Source: Prorocentrum cordatum
Taxonomy: Eukaryota; Sar; Dinophyceae; Prorocentrales; Prorocentraceae
Assembly (NCBI GenBank): GCA_963575745.1
Contig: CAUYUJ010014257.1
Coordinates: 230,469 to 294,468, forward strand
Length of the DNA: 64,000 bases
Direction of reading: 5' to 3'
In this document: positions 29,556 through 42,700 of the stretch, piece after piece
How positions within the stretch are numbered: position 1 is the stretch's first letter
Layout: each line of letters opens with the position of its first letter
The notes under the pieces: model-generated
Told to the model about the DNA's origin: nothing
Databases searched by the model: none
What the model saw: the letters and a program-made list of their open reading frames with translations, nothing else
Translations under genes and position numbers: made by a program

Positions 29556-30765
29556 GGAAAACGATGATGAGGACGACGATGATGAGGATGTTGATGATGA
29601 TGACGATGATGATGGTGATGATGATGATCATGATGATGAGGAGGATGATGATGATGCTGAGAAGGGAAAGGAGGAGGCGGACGATGACCATGATCATGAG
29701 GATGAGGATGAGGATGATGATACGTAGGAGGAGGAACAGGATGAGGATGAGGATGTTGACGAGGACGACGCTGAAGATTTGTAGGAATATGCTGACGATG
29801 GCAATGTCGATGACGACGTCGATGATGATCATGATGCTGATGAGGAGGAGGAAGAGGAGGAGGGTGCGGATGAGGATGAGGATGAGGAGGATGATGCTGC
29901 TGATGCAGAGAATGATGATGATGATTATGATGATGATGATGACGAGAAGGAGGATGGGTAGAAAGGGTCGGACGAGGATGAGGATGTTGACGTTGATGAA
30001 GATGAGGATGAGTAGGCGGATGAGTATGATGACGATGATGCTGTCGTTGACGATGTCGATGATGATGGTGATGATGCTGATTGTAAACTGTATGAGGATG
30101 AGGAGAGTGATGATGACAATTTCGCTGATGATGGTGTGATGATGAGGTGGAAAATGAGCAAAGGTAGGAGGAGGGGGTGGAGGGCTAGGGGGAGGAGCGG
30201 GGCGGGGTGTCAGAGGAGGACCAGCAGAAGGAGTGGGATGCGGAGAGCGAGGATGGTGATGATGATGACGATGATCGCAATGATGCTAATGCTGATGACA
30301 ATGACGATGACGATGATGATGATGATGATGGTGATGGTGATGGTGATGGTGATGGTGATGATGGTCATGCTGATCGCGGTGATGATGATGATGATGATGC
30401 TGATGTTGAGGGCGATGACGATGGTGGTCATGATGGTCTTCGTGACGATGCTGGGGGTGATTATGTTGACTGTGACGATGATTCTGGGAATTGTGATGAT
30501 CGTGGTGGTGATGAGGGTGACGGTGATGCTGCTGATGCTGTTGATGATGCTTCTCATGCTGTTATTAATAGTGATGCTGCTGCTGATGATGATGATGCGG
30601 ATGCTACTGGTACTGATGACACTGCTGCTGCTGCCGCTGTTGCTGATGATGATGATGATGATGGTGGTGATGCTGATGCTGATTGCGGTGATGATGATGA
30701 TGATGATGATGATGTTGATGATCGTGATGATGATGCTGATGCTGATGATGATGATGATGATGACA

Positions 30766-30803
<38 letters not shown>

Positions 30804-31409
30804 ATGGTGATGGTGATGATGATGATGGTGATGATGGCGATCGCCATGATGACGATGATGGTGATGATGATCGTAATAGTGGTGACGATGCTGATGTTGC
30901 TGATGGTGATGGTGATTATTATGAAGAGGCTGATGATGCTGATGATGATGCTGATGATGATGATTATGATGATGACGATGCGTAGGGTGCTATTGGTTCT
31001 GATGCTGCTGATTATGATGATGACGGTGATTGTAAGGATGATGACGATGGTTATGATGACCAGGATACTGATACTGCTGATGATGATAATGATGATCATA
31101 CTAGGTTGACGATGATGATGATGATGACGATGCTGATGATACTGATGATGATGACGATGATGATGCTGCTAATGGTGATGATGCTGTTGTTTCTGATGAT
31201 GAGGAATATGCTGATGATGCTGCTGCTGATGATAATTGTGATGCAGATGCTGATGATGCTGACGATTCTGCTCTTGATCACTCTGCTGATTCTGCTGATG
31301 ATGATGGTGATGATGGTGATGATGGTGATGATGATGATGCGGTTGATGCTGATTATGCTGATGATGATGATGATGATCACGATGCTGCTGATGATGATGA
31401 CGATGACGG

Positions 31410-31690
31410 TGATGATGATGAATCTGATGAGTATGGCGATGATGACGGTAATGATGATGGCGCTGTTGCTGCTGATGATGATGATGCTGATGATGCTGAT
31501 GATTATTATGCTGCTTCTTCTGATGCTGCTGATACTCGCGCTGATGCTGATACGGATCCTGATGATGCGCATGATGCTGCTGATGATGAAGACGATGATG
31601 CTGATGATGGTGATGCTGACGATGCTGATGATGATGGTGATGATGATGATGACGTTGGTGACGGTGATGACGATGATAATGATGTTGATG
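31410..31690 (+). repeat. duplicated block inside GAT tract, copy 1
   Basis: Landmarks GATGAGTATGGCGATG, GGCGCTGTTGCTGCTG, GCTGATACGGAT and GACGTTGGTGACGGTGATG occur in this order and again, in order, at 31922-32200. Confidence 0.75.
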
Positions 31691-31921
31691 CTGATGCTGA
31701 TGATGACGACGACGACGACGATGATGCTGATGGTGATGTCGATGATGATGAGTATGATGATGATGATGATTATGATGATGATGATGATGATGATTCTGAT
31801 GGTGATGATGAGCGATGATGATGATGATGATGATGCTGATGCTGATGATGATGATACTGATGATGATTATGATGCTGATGATGATGATGACGATGCTGAT
31901 GATGATGATGATGATGACGAT

Positions 31922-32200
31922 GATGATGATGAATATGATGAGTATGGCGATGCTGACGGTAATGATGATGGCGCTGTTGCTGCTGATGATGATGATGATG
32001 TTGATGATGTTGATTATTAGTATGCTGCGTCTTCTGATGCGGATGATACTCACGCTGATGCTGATACGGATTTTGATGATGCGCATGCTGCTGCTGATGA
32101 TGAAGATGATGATGATGATGGTGATGATGCTGATGATGGTGGTGATGATGATGATGATGACGTTGGTGACGGTGATGACGATGATAATGATGCTGATGAT
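31922..32200 (+). repeat. duplicated block inside GAT tract, copy 2
   Basis: Direct copy of 31410-31690 at an offset of about 512 bp, with substitutions and indels mostly in the pure GAT runs. Confidence 0.75.
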
Positions 32201-32364
32201 GATAAGAATGATGACGACGATGATGCTGATGCTGATGATGTTGATGATGATGACTATGATGATGATGATGATGTTCATTAGTATTATTATGATGGTGATG
32301 GTGAATGATGATGCGGATGATGATGCTGATGATGATGATGCTGCTGCTGATGATGATGCTGATT

Positions 32365-32415
<51 letters not shown>

Positions 32416-32515
32416 CTGATGCTGATGCTGATGCTGATGCTGATGCTGATGCTGATGCTGATGCTGATTGTGATGATGGTGATGGTGATGGTGATGATGC
32501 TTCAGATTTTGTTCT

Positions 32516-33290
32516 CTGGCTTTTTTGAAGGAATTGCATGGCCCTCACCCGAGGATCGCGAGAGCCAGTGCTTTCCCTGCCCCTCCGAAGCCCCATGAAC
32601 CCGTTTCGGTGGGTGGGGGATGGAGGTGCAAGTTGTGCCATTGTACGGGGGCCCGTCCTTTGAACAATTCGAGGTGCTTTGAGTTTTGCGTCGCTCAGGG
32701 ACCTTGTCAGCCAGACGGGCAGGACTGGCTATCCACACTCGCCTTGGCTTGCCACGGTCGCACGGTCTGAGGCCCCAGTGAGTTTCTGCGGGGGATGCGG
32801 GGCTTAGTGCACGGCTGGAGCGATCAAGCATCGAGGCCCGTGCCAGCTTGCCGTCTCGTCTTTGCGGGACCTGACGATGTTGTGGAGGGGGTAGTTTCCT
32901 GGGAGCTTGGGGCAGACACTTTGGACCCCGTACCCCCCCCCCACTCCACCCAGGTCCCAGCTCTTTCAGACCCTCGTCGTCCAGGTAGCATATTTGTCTC
33001 AAGGAAGTCTTATCAACCAGATGACGTTCCAGGCGCGGCTTTTCTTTTCTTTAGGCCCCCTCGTCGTCCAGGCTGTCATTGGCTCGAGGAGGCATTTCGA
33101 ACCGTTGATGTTCGAGACGCGGCTCTCTTTGTCCAATAATTGCTTCTGTGAATTTCGACGTTGCACTGGTTCAGTCGTTCAACGATTGTAAGGAATTTTG
33201 GGGGTCTGGCGAATGAGCGTTGGGAAACAGGGTGGATGGGGAAGCTGGGGGGGAGGAGACGGCGTGATGGGAGTTGAGGGTGGAATCTAC
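32516..33290. other. unique island, no supported gene
   Basis: Non-repetitive DNA between GAT tracts. A plus-strand frame at 32525-32770 encodes WRCKLCHCTGARPLNNSRC and following Cys residues, suggestive of a zinc-binding fragment of a dead retroelement, but nothing else supports a gene. Confidence 0.45.
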
Positions 33291-33318
33291 GGTGGTGATG
33301 GCGATTATTCTGATGATT

Positions 33319-33390
<72 letters not shown>

Positions 33391-34440
33391 GTGGTGGTGA
33401 TGCTGTTGCTGATGATGATGCTGATGATGATGCTGATGATGATCGTGGAGGTCATGGCGATGATGGCAATGATGGTGATGATGGTGATGGCGATGACGAT
33501 GATGAAACCGATGTATGGTGGTGCTGGTGGGGGAAAGGGATGAGGAGGAGAGTGCGGATGGGGAGGAGGAGGAGCAGGAGGATGATGAGGAGGAGGAGGA
33601 GGAACAGGAGGGTGATGATGAGGAGGATGAGGAGGATGAGGAGGAGGAGAGGGGGAAAAGAGGAGGAGAGGGAGGAGGAGGAGGTGGAGGAGGAGGAGGA
33701 GAAGGAGGAGGAGAGAGAGGATGAGAAGGAGGATGGGGAGGAGGAGTGGGAGGGGGATGGGAAAGGGTAGGGAGTGGATGGGTGCGGCGTGGCGGATGAG
33801 GAACAGCATGCTGATTGTGGTGGCGATGCTGGTGGTGGTGGTGATGATGATTGTGTTGTTGCTGATGCTGCTGGTGATGATGCCGACGATGAACATGACA
33901 GCGGTGGTCGTCATGACTATGCTTCGGTTGTGCATGGTGGTGGCCTCGAGGATGGTAGCGAGGATGGTTGTGACTGAGGCGCGGATGCTTCAGGTGAGTT
34001 TGCGGCTGATGATGGGGATGGTGATGCTGACCGTGCTGATGGTAATGATGGTGATGATGGTGGTGATGGCGATGATGGTGCGGTGGCGAAAACAGTCGGG
34101 GCGGATGCGGGTAAATGCGGAGGGGTTGGCGAGTATGGTAGATGGGGGAGGGGAAGGTGAGAAGCGGGATGTTAGGAAGAGCACATGCAGTGAAACCATG
34201 GAAATACTTTAGATTGCGATGATAATGGTGATGGTGAGGAGGACTGTGGTGATGCTGGTTGTAGCGACTGTGAAGGCGATACAGAAAACGACGATGAGGG
34301 GCAGGAGGGACAAGCGGGGCGGAGGAGGGGGGAGAGGACTAAGTGGATGGGGATGTGAAGTAGGAGGAGAGGGGGCGGATGAATAGGAGAAGGGTGAGAC
34401 GGAGGAGGAGCGCAGGAAGGAGCGATTATCACAGTGAGGG
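33291..34440. repeat. GAT tract, GAG tract and degenerate GGT/GAT DNA
   Basis: Pure GAT at 33315-33390, GAG at 33540-33770, then decayed GATGGTGGTGATG DNA to about 34110 and GGAG-rich DNA to 34440. Confidence 0.85.
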
Positions 34441-35015
34441 GCATGTGCATCGATCACCTGAATTATATTCCTGGCCCGTCCAACTTTTGTGCTCCTTGAG
34501 TTTGGAGTAACCGTCCAACTTCCCCATGCACTTGCACTATCGAATTCCGCGTCGTTTTTGGCGATGCGCACGTCGAAGTTGATAATCGCACTGTGCCGCG
34601 ATACCTTGCCCGACGTTGATCATGCGGCAGTGTAGACAAAGTTACTTATTTTCTCTAACCTTGAGAACCTTGGCCCCCTGTCAGTTCGAATATGCGTTGC
34701 CCTTGCCCGGGGGGGTCTTTGCACCGGAACGGGCCATACGAAAATAATACCAACCGGATATGCATAGGGTCGGACTTGGAACATGCGTTATGCGCAGATC
34801 AAATCAAACCGTTTATTCATTTTTTGTTTCGGGCGGTGCCCACCAACAGCGGGCTGCGCATGGTTTGAATATGTTCCACGTTTTGCATTGCGTGGAAATG
34901 AAGAAAAGAAAGGTATGTTAAATCAGAGCGGGCAGCCAGGTACACATAGAAACCCCTGGAGCAAATGGGTGGCTTTGGAGGGCGTCTTCGGGCCATCCGT
35001 GGGGTGTGGGGGCGA
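34441..35015. other. unique AT-balanced DNA, nothing recognised
   Basis: No open frame with a recognisable domain and no repeat unit seen. Confidence 0.5.
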
Positions 35016-35400
35016 GGCAACGAGGACGAAGAGGAAGAAAAGGAGGAGGACGTGGAGGAGGAGGAGGAAGCGCAGGAGGAGGAGGAGGAGGCGGAAGCGG
35101 AGGAGGAGGAGGAAGAGGAGGAGGAGGAGTAAGAGGAAGAGGATGGGGAGGAGGAGGTCGAGAAGGATGAGGAGGGAGAGGAGGAGGAGGAGGAGAGGAG
35201 GAGGAGGAGGAGGAGGAACAGGACGAGGAGGAGGAGGACGAGGAGGAGGAGGAGGGGGAGGAGGAGAAGGAGGAGGAGGAGGAGGAGGGGGAGGAGGAGG
35301 AGGAGGAGGAGGAAGAGGAAGGAGGAGGCGCAGGAGGAGGCGTAGGAGGAGGAGGAGGAAACGGAGACGGAGGAGGACGAGGAGGAGGGGTATGAGGAGG
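35016..35400. repeat. GAG/GGA microsatellite
   Basis: Purine-rich GAG, GGA and GAAGAG tract on the plus strand. Confidence 0.9.
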
Positions 35401-36724
35401 AATAACAGCGCTGGCCGAAAACGCTGTTTTACATAAATAAATTGTTGTTTTGTTTTTTATTGTTTTTTCGTTCTGAACGCGTTTTGTTTTGGTTTCAAAC
35501 GATTGCGTAAACCGATGGCAGACGGTCGGGCAGGCCCAGCGTTTTGTTTTGCGCCGTTGTTCGTTTAGCGACACTTGCCGCGCGTTTTGTTTTGTTTTGT
35601 TTTCCGCGCGCCCATTCGTTGCATCGTGTTGTGTTTCGTTTTGTTTTTGCTTTGCAGAACCCAAGGACTTTTGACATGGCCTCCTTTGGGCTGAAGGGAA
35701 GCGGAAGGTTGTGGTCGTAGCCCGGTGCCAGCTGCAGGCTGCGGGCAACCTCCCCATGCCGCCTTGTCCCGCATGGGCCGGAGGCGCGTGCGGAAGGGCC
35801 AAAATCGTAACAACTCTGCACAAGAGTGCGGAGCCCGCCCGGGCTCCCGTGCCGCACCGCCCCCATCGTGTCCCTGCCCTGCGTGTGGGGGCAGGGAGGG
35901 CCGGGGCCTGGTAATGAACATGAAAAAGACCCAGGAAGCCGTACCATTCAGCCTCGCCCTCACGAGGAAATGCACCAAGCAAAAAACAACTTAAATAAAT
36001 ATTGCCAGAAACCTGCCCAGCATTCCAAGCTCCACCTCCAAAGCAAGCGGCGCTGGCACGACCAAAAGCACACCTACCCCGAGAACACGTAATGAAGGAT
36101 ACAGCCGTAGGCGATCCACGTGCCATTCTATGCAACTCCATGGGTGACGCAAGTGTGTGTACAAGAAAGGCGGACAACAGCCGGGCTCCACAGCGGACGA
36201 CAGTCGACACTATGAAGGCAGTAGGGCCTGCTCCCAAAAAGAACGGAAGTGATGAACAGGCCTCAACGATGCTTGCAATAGAAACCTAAGTCAGTGATAG
36301 CGGCACAGGAGGGCATGCTTCAAAAGACACGGCTGTAAAGCCCCTCTGGCCAGCAAGGATACCATGCAGAAGAGAAGAGGAAGGGCGACGACGACGGCCA
36401 CGAGGACGACGAGGAGGAAGACGCACCTTGCTGGCCAGACACGCCGAAAGTTAGCCCACTGAGGGCCAGGTGGCATGGGTGGACAGGAAAGAATATTTCA
36501 GCAAAATGCTAGGAATGCGAGGCCCCCTGTAGCCGCGAGCCTCGCGACCCTGAAAGCCCGTGGAGACCTCCACGAGCCCCGCCCGCACGGCGCAGGTGCC
36601 GTCACAGCCGCACGGCTGCGGTACCACCTTGTGGCCGCGGGGCTGTGAGATCGTTAGCCGCTGTCAGTCGCACATGTTCCTGCTGTACGTGCTGATCGCG
36701 TTCCTCGTGGGACCTCGTAGAGGT
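35401..36724. other. TTTTG-rich DNA and unique spacer
   Basis: 35440-35655 is rich in GTTTTGTTTTG. It leads into one isolated satellite monomer (35646-35705). The remainder to 36724 is mixed sequence with no supported gene. A similar TTTTG-rich stretch lies at 48785-48960, after the last satellite block. Confidence 0.6.
35646..35705 (+). repeat. isolated partial monomer of the 78-bp satellite
   Basis: TTTTGCTTTGCAGAACCCAA then GGACTTTTGACATGGCC and CTCCTTTGGGCTGAAGGG match the array monomer; the match ends at 35697 or so. It lies 1 kb before the main array. Confidence 0.8.
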
Positions 36725-39700
36725 GGGCTGAAGGGAAGGCCATATAACAAATCCGTTGGTTTTGCTCTGCAGAGCCCAAGGGCTTTTTGACATGGCCTCC
36801 TTTGGGCTGAGGGGACGGCCATGTCAAAAATCCGTGGGTTTTGCTTTGCAGAACCCGAAGACTTTTGGCATGCCCTTCTTTGGGCTGAAGGGAAGGCCAT
36901 GTCAAAAATCCTTGGGTCTTGCTCTGCAGAGCGCAAGGCTTTTTGACATGGCTTCGTTTGGGCTGAGGGGGCGGTCATGCCAAAAATCCGTGGCTTTGCT
37001 TTGCAGAACCCAAAACTTTTGACATGGCCTCCTTTGGGCTGAAGGGAAGGCCATTCCACAAATCCTTGGGTTTTGCCATGCAGAGCCCGAGGCTTTTTGA
37101 CATGGCCCCCTTTGGGCTGAGGGGACGGCTATGTCAAAATCCGTGGGTTTTGCTTTGCAGAACCTTAGGATTTTTGACATGGCCTCCTTTGGGCTGAAGG
37201 GGAGGTTCAGGTCAAACATCCTTGGGTGTTGCTCTGTAGAGCCCAAGGCTTTTTGGCATGGCCTTCTTTGGGCTGAGGGGACAGCCATGTCAACAATTCT
37301 TGGGTTTTGCTCTGCAGAGCCCAAGGCTTTTTGGCATGGCCTCCTTTGGGCTGAGGGGACGGCCATGTAAAACATCCGCGGGTTTTGCTTTGCAGAACCC
37401 AAGGGCTTTTGACATGGCCGCCTTGGGGCTGAAGGGGCGGCCATGCCACACATCCGTTGGTTTTGCTCTGCAGAGCCCTAGGCTTTTTGACATGGCCTCC
37501 TTTGGGCTGAGGGGACGACCATGTAAAAAATCCGTCGGTTTTGCTTTCCTGTGGGCTGAAGGGACGGCCATGTAAAACATCCGTGGGTTTTGCTCTGCAG
37601 AGCCCAAGGCTTTTCGACATGGCCTCCTTTGGGCTGAGGGGACGGCCATGCCAAAAATCAGTGGGTTTTGCTTTGCAGACACCAAGGACTTTTGACATGG
37701 CCCCTTTTGGGCTCAAGGGAGGGCCATGCCAACACATCCCTGGGTTTTGCTCTGCAGAACCCAAGGCTTTTTGACATGGCCTCCTTTGGGCTGAGGGGGC
37801 GGCCATGCCAAAAATCCGTGGGTTTTGCTTTGCAGAACCCGAGGACGTTTGACAAGGCCTCCGTTGGGCTGAAGGGAAGGCCATGCCAACAAATCCTTGG
37901 GTTTTGGTCTGCAGAGCCCAAGGCTTTTTGACATGGCCTCCTTTGAACTGAGGGGACGACCGTGTCAACTAGCCGTGGGTTTTGCTTTGCACAACCCAAT
38001 GACTTTTGACATGGCCTCCTTTGGGCTGAAGGGACGGCCATGTCAAACACCCTTGGGTTTTGCTCTGCAGAGCCCAAGGGCTTTTTGACATGGCCTCCTT
38101 TGGGATGAGGGGACGGCCATGTCAAAACTCCGTAGGTTTTGCTTTGCAGAACCCAAGGACTGTTGACAAGGCCTCCTTTGGGCTGAAGGGGCGGCCATGT
38201 CAAACATCCGTGGGTTTTGCTCTTCAGAGCCCAAGGCTTTTTGACTTGGCCTCCTTTGGGCTGAGGGGGCGGCCATGCCAAAAATCCGTGGGCTTTGCTT
38301 TGCAGAACCCAAGGGCTTTTGATAAGGCCTCCTTTGGGCTGAAGGTGCGGCCATGTCAAACATCCGTGGGTTTTGCTCTTCAGAGCCCAAGGCTTTTTGA
38401 CATGGCCTCCTTTGGGCTGAGGGGGCGGCCATGCCAAAAATCCGTGGGTTTTGCTTTGCAGAACCCAAGGGCTTTTGAGAAGGCCTCCTTTGGGCTGAAG
38501 GGAAGGCAATGTCACAAATCCTTGGGTTTTGCCCTGCAGAGCCCAAGGCTTTTTGACATGTCTTCCTTTGGGCTGAGGGGGCGACCATGTCAAACATCCG
38601 TGGGTTTTTGCTTTGCAGAACCCAAGGGCTTTTGACGTGGCCTCCTTTGGGCTGAAGGGACGGCCAGGTCAAACGTCCGTGTGTTTTGCTCTGCAGAGCC
38701 TAAGGAATTTTAGCATGACCTCCGCTGGGCTGAGGGGGCGAACATTTCACAAGTCAGTGGGTTTTGCTTTGCAGAACCCGAGGACTTTTGGCATGGCCTC
38801 CTTTGGGCTGAGGGGGCGGTCATGCCAAACATCCGCGGGTTTTGTTCTGCAGAGCCCACTGCTTTTTGGTATGGCCTCCTTTGGGCTGAGGGGACGGCCA
38901 TGACACCAACCCGTGGTTTTGCTTTGCAGACACCAAGGACTTTTGACAAGGCCTCCTTTGCGCTGAAGGGAAGGCCATGCCAAACATCCTTGGGTTTTGC
39001 TCTGCAGAGCCCAAGGCTTTTTGGCGTGGCCTCTTTGGGCTGAGGGGACGGCCATGTCAAATATCCGTGGGTTTTGCTTTGCAGAACCCAAGGACTTTTG
39101 ACATGGCTTCCTTTGGGCTGAAGGGAAGGCCATGTCAAACATCCTTGGGTTTTGCTCTGCAGAGCCCGAGGGCTTTTTGACGTGGCCTCCTTTGGGCTGA
39201 GGGGGCGGCCATGCCAAACATCCGTGGGTTTTGCTTTGCAGGAAACACGGGCCATTGACATGGCCTCCTTTGGGCTGAAGGGAAGGCCATGCCAACCAAT
39301 CCTGGGGTTTTGCTCTGTAGAGCCCAGGGCTTTTTGACGTGGCCTCCTTTGGGCTGAGGGGGCGGCCATGTCAAACATCCGTGGGTTTTGCTTTGCAGAA
39401 CCCGAGGACTTTTGGCATGGCCTCCTTTGGGCCGAAGGGGGGGCCATGCCACAAATCCTTGGGTTTTGCTCTGCAGAGCCCAAGGCTTTTTGACATGGCC
39501 CCCGTTGGGCTGAGGGGGCGGCCATGTCGCAAATCCGTGGGTTTTGCTTTGCAGAGCCCGATGACTTTCGACAGGGCCTCCTTTGAGCTGAAGGGAAGGC
39601 CATGCCGGCAATCCTTGGGTTTTGCTCTGCAGAGCCCAAGGCTTTTTGGCATGGCCTCCTTTGGGCTGAGGGGGCGGCCATGTAACAAATCCGTGGGTTT

Positions 39701-42700
39701 TGCTCTGCAGAGCCCAAGGCTTTTTGACTTGGCCTCCTTTGGGGGCTGAGGGGGCGGCCATGTCAAAAATCCGTGGGCTTTGCTTTGCTGAACCCAAGGG
39801 CTTTTGACATGGCCTTCCTTGGGCTGAGGGGGCGGCCATGTAAAACATCCGTGGGTTTTATCATGAATGCCCAAGGCTTTCTGACATGGCCTTCTTTGGG
39901 CTGACGGGGCGGCCATGTAAAACATCCGTGGGTTTTGCTCTGCAGAGCCCAAGGGCTTTTGACATGGCCTCCTTTGGGCTGAAGGGAAGGCCATGTCAAC
40001 AAAAAAATGGGTTTTGCTCTGCAGAGCCCAAGGCTTTTTGGCATGGCCTCCTTTGGGCTGAGGGGGCGGCCATGTCAAAAATCCGTGCGTTTTGCTTTGC
40101 AGAACCCACGGCTTTTTGACATGGCCTCCTTTGGGCTGGGGGGCAGTCATGCCAAACATCCTTGGTTTTTGCCCTGCAGAGCCCAGGGCTTTTTGACATT
40201 TCTTCCTTTGGGCTGAGGGGGCGACCATGTCAAACATCCGTGGTTTTCTGCTTTGCAGAACCCCAGGGCTTTTGGCATGGCCTCCTTTGGGCTGAAGGGG
40301 CGGCCAGGTCAAACATCCGTGGGTTTTGGTCTGCAGAGCCTGGGGCCTTTTTGGCATGGCCTCTTTTGGGCTGAAGGGGGCGGCCATGTCACAAATCCGT
40401 GGGTTTTGTTTTGCAGAACCCGAGGACTTGTGGCGTGGCCTCCTTTGGGCCGAGGGGGTGGCCATGCCGGCAATCCGTGGGTTTTGTTCTGCAGAGCCCA
40501 AGGCTTTTTGACGTGGCCTCCTTTGGGCTGAGGGGGCGGCCATGTCAACAACCCGTGGTGTTGCTTTGCAGTGCCCGATGATTTTCGACAAGGCCTCCTT
40601 TGAGCTGAAGGGAAGGCCATGTCAAACATCCTGGGGTTTTGCTCTGCAGAGCCCAAGGCTTTTTGGCATGGCCTCCTTTGGGCTGAGGGGGCGGCCACGT
40701 CAAAAATCCGTGGGTTTTGCTATGCAGAACCCAAGGACTTTTGACATGGCCTCCTTTGGGGATGGAGGGAAGGCCATGCCAAACATCCTTGGGTTTTGCT
40801 CTGCAGAGCCCAAGGCTTTTTGGCATGGCCTCCTTTGGGCTGAGGGGGCGGCCATGTAAAAAATCCGTGGGTTTTGCTTTGCAGAACCCAAGGCTTTTTG
40901 ACATGGCCTCCTTTGGGCTGATGGGGCGGCCATGTCAAAAATCCGTGGGTTTTGCTCTGCAGAGCCCAAGGCTTTTTGACGTGGCCTCCTTTGGGCTGAG
41001 GGGGCGGCCATGTCAAAAATCCGTGGGTTTTCTCTGCAGAACCCAAGGACTTTTGGCATGACCTCCTTTGGGCTGAAGGGAAGGCCATGTCAAAATGGCC
41101 ATGTCAAAAATCCTGGGGTTTTGCTCTGCAGAGCCCAAGGCTTTTTGACATGGCCCCCTTTGGGCTGAGGGGACGGCCATGTCAAAAATCCGTGGGTTTT
41201 GCCTTGCAGGCCCCACGGGTTTTTGACGTGGCCTCCTTTGGGGATGAAGGGGAGGCCATGTCAAAAAAATCGTGGGTTTTGCTCTGCAGAGCCCAAGGCT
41301 TTTTGACATGGCCTCCTTTGGGCTGAGGGGGCGGCCATGTCAAACATCCATAGGTTTTGCTCTGCAGAACCTAAGGGTTTTTGACGTGGCCCCTTTTGGG
41401 CTGAGGGGACGGCCATGTCAAAAATCCTGGGGTTTTGCTCTGCAGAGCCCAAGGCTTTTTGACTTGGCCTCCTTTGGGGGCTGAAGGGGCGGCCATGTAA
41501 AAAATCCGTGGGTTTTGCTTTGCAGAACCCAAGGGCTTTTGACATGGCCTCCCTTGGGCTGAGGGGACGGCCATGTAAAACACTCGTGGGTTTTATCATG
41601 CAGTGCCCAAGGCTTTTTGACATGGCCTCCATTGGGCTGAGGGGGCGGCCATGTCAAAAATCCTTGGGTTTTGTCCTGCAGTGCCCAAGGCTTTTTGGCA
41701 TGGTCTCCTTTGGGCTGAAGGGAAGGCCATGTCAAAAATCCTGGGGTTTTGCTCTGCAGAGCCCAAGGCTTTTTGACGTGGCCTCCTTTGGGCTGAGGGG
41801 GCGGCCATGTCAAAAATCCGTGCGTTTTGCTCTGCAGAACCCAAGGCTTTTGGACATGGCCTCCTTTGGGCTGAGGGGGCGGTCATGCCAAACATCCGTG
41901 GGTTTTGCTCTGCAGAGCCCAAGGCTTTTTGACGTGGCCTCCTTTGGGCTGAGGGGGCGGCCATGTAAAAAATCCGTGGGTTTTGCTTTGCAGAAACCAA
42001 GGACTTTTGACATGGCCTCCGGCCTCCTTTGGGGGCTGAAGGGGCGGCCATGTCAGAAATCCCTTGGTTTTGCTCTGCAGAGCCCAAGGCTTTTCGACAT
42101 GGCTTCCTTTGGGCTAACGGGGCGGCCATGTCACAAATCCGTGGGTTTTGCCTGGCATCACCCAAGGGCTTTTGACCTGGCCTTCTTTGGGCTGAAGGGA
42201 AGGCCATGTCAAAAATCCGTGGGTTTTGCTCTGAAGTGCCCAAGGCTTTTTGACGTGGCCTCCTTTGGGCTGAGGGGGCGGCCATGCCAAGAATCCGTGG
42301 GTTTTGCTCTGCAGAACCCAAGGACTTTTGGCATGGCCTCCTTTGGGCTGAAGGGAAGGTCATGTCAAGAATCCTTGGGTTTTTGCCCTGCAGAGCCCAA
42401 GGCTTTTTGACGTGGCCTCCTTTGGGCTTCAGGGAAGGCCATGTCAAACATTCTTGGGTTTTGCTTTGCAGAACCCAAGGACTTTTGGCATGGTCTCCTT
42501 TGGGCTGAAGGGAAGGCCATGTCAAAATCCTTGGGTTTTGTCCTGCAGTGCCCAAGGCTTTTTGACATGGCCTCCTTTGGGCTGAGGAGACGGCCATGTC
42601 AGACATCCGTGGGTTTTGTTTTGCAGAACCCACGGGCTTTTGATATGGCCTCCTTTGGGCTGAAGGGAAGGCCGCGTCAAAAATCCCGGGGTTTTGCATT

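Larger units (their letters stand above)
29556..32515. repeat. GAT/GAG microsatellite complex
   Basis: About 3 kb of GATGAT, GATGCT and GAGGAG repeats with a short GGAG-rich interruption at about 30160-30245. It includes the internal duplication at 31410-31690 and 31922-32200. All long frames are low-complexity. Confidence 0.92.

Noticed and set aside
32525-32770. Cys-rich 81-codon frame (WRCKLCHC region)
   Set aside because: Short, no partner exon or element context; kept only as a remark in the region entry.
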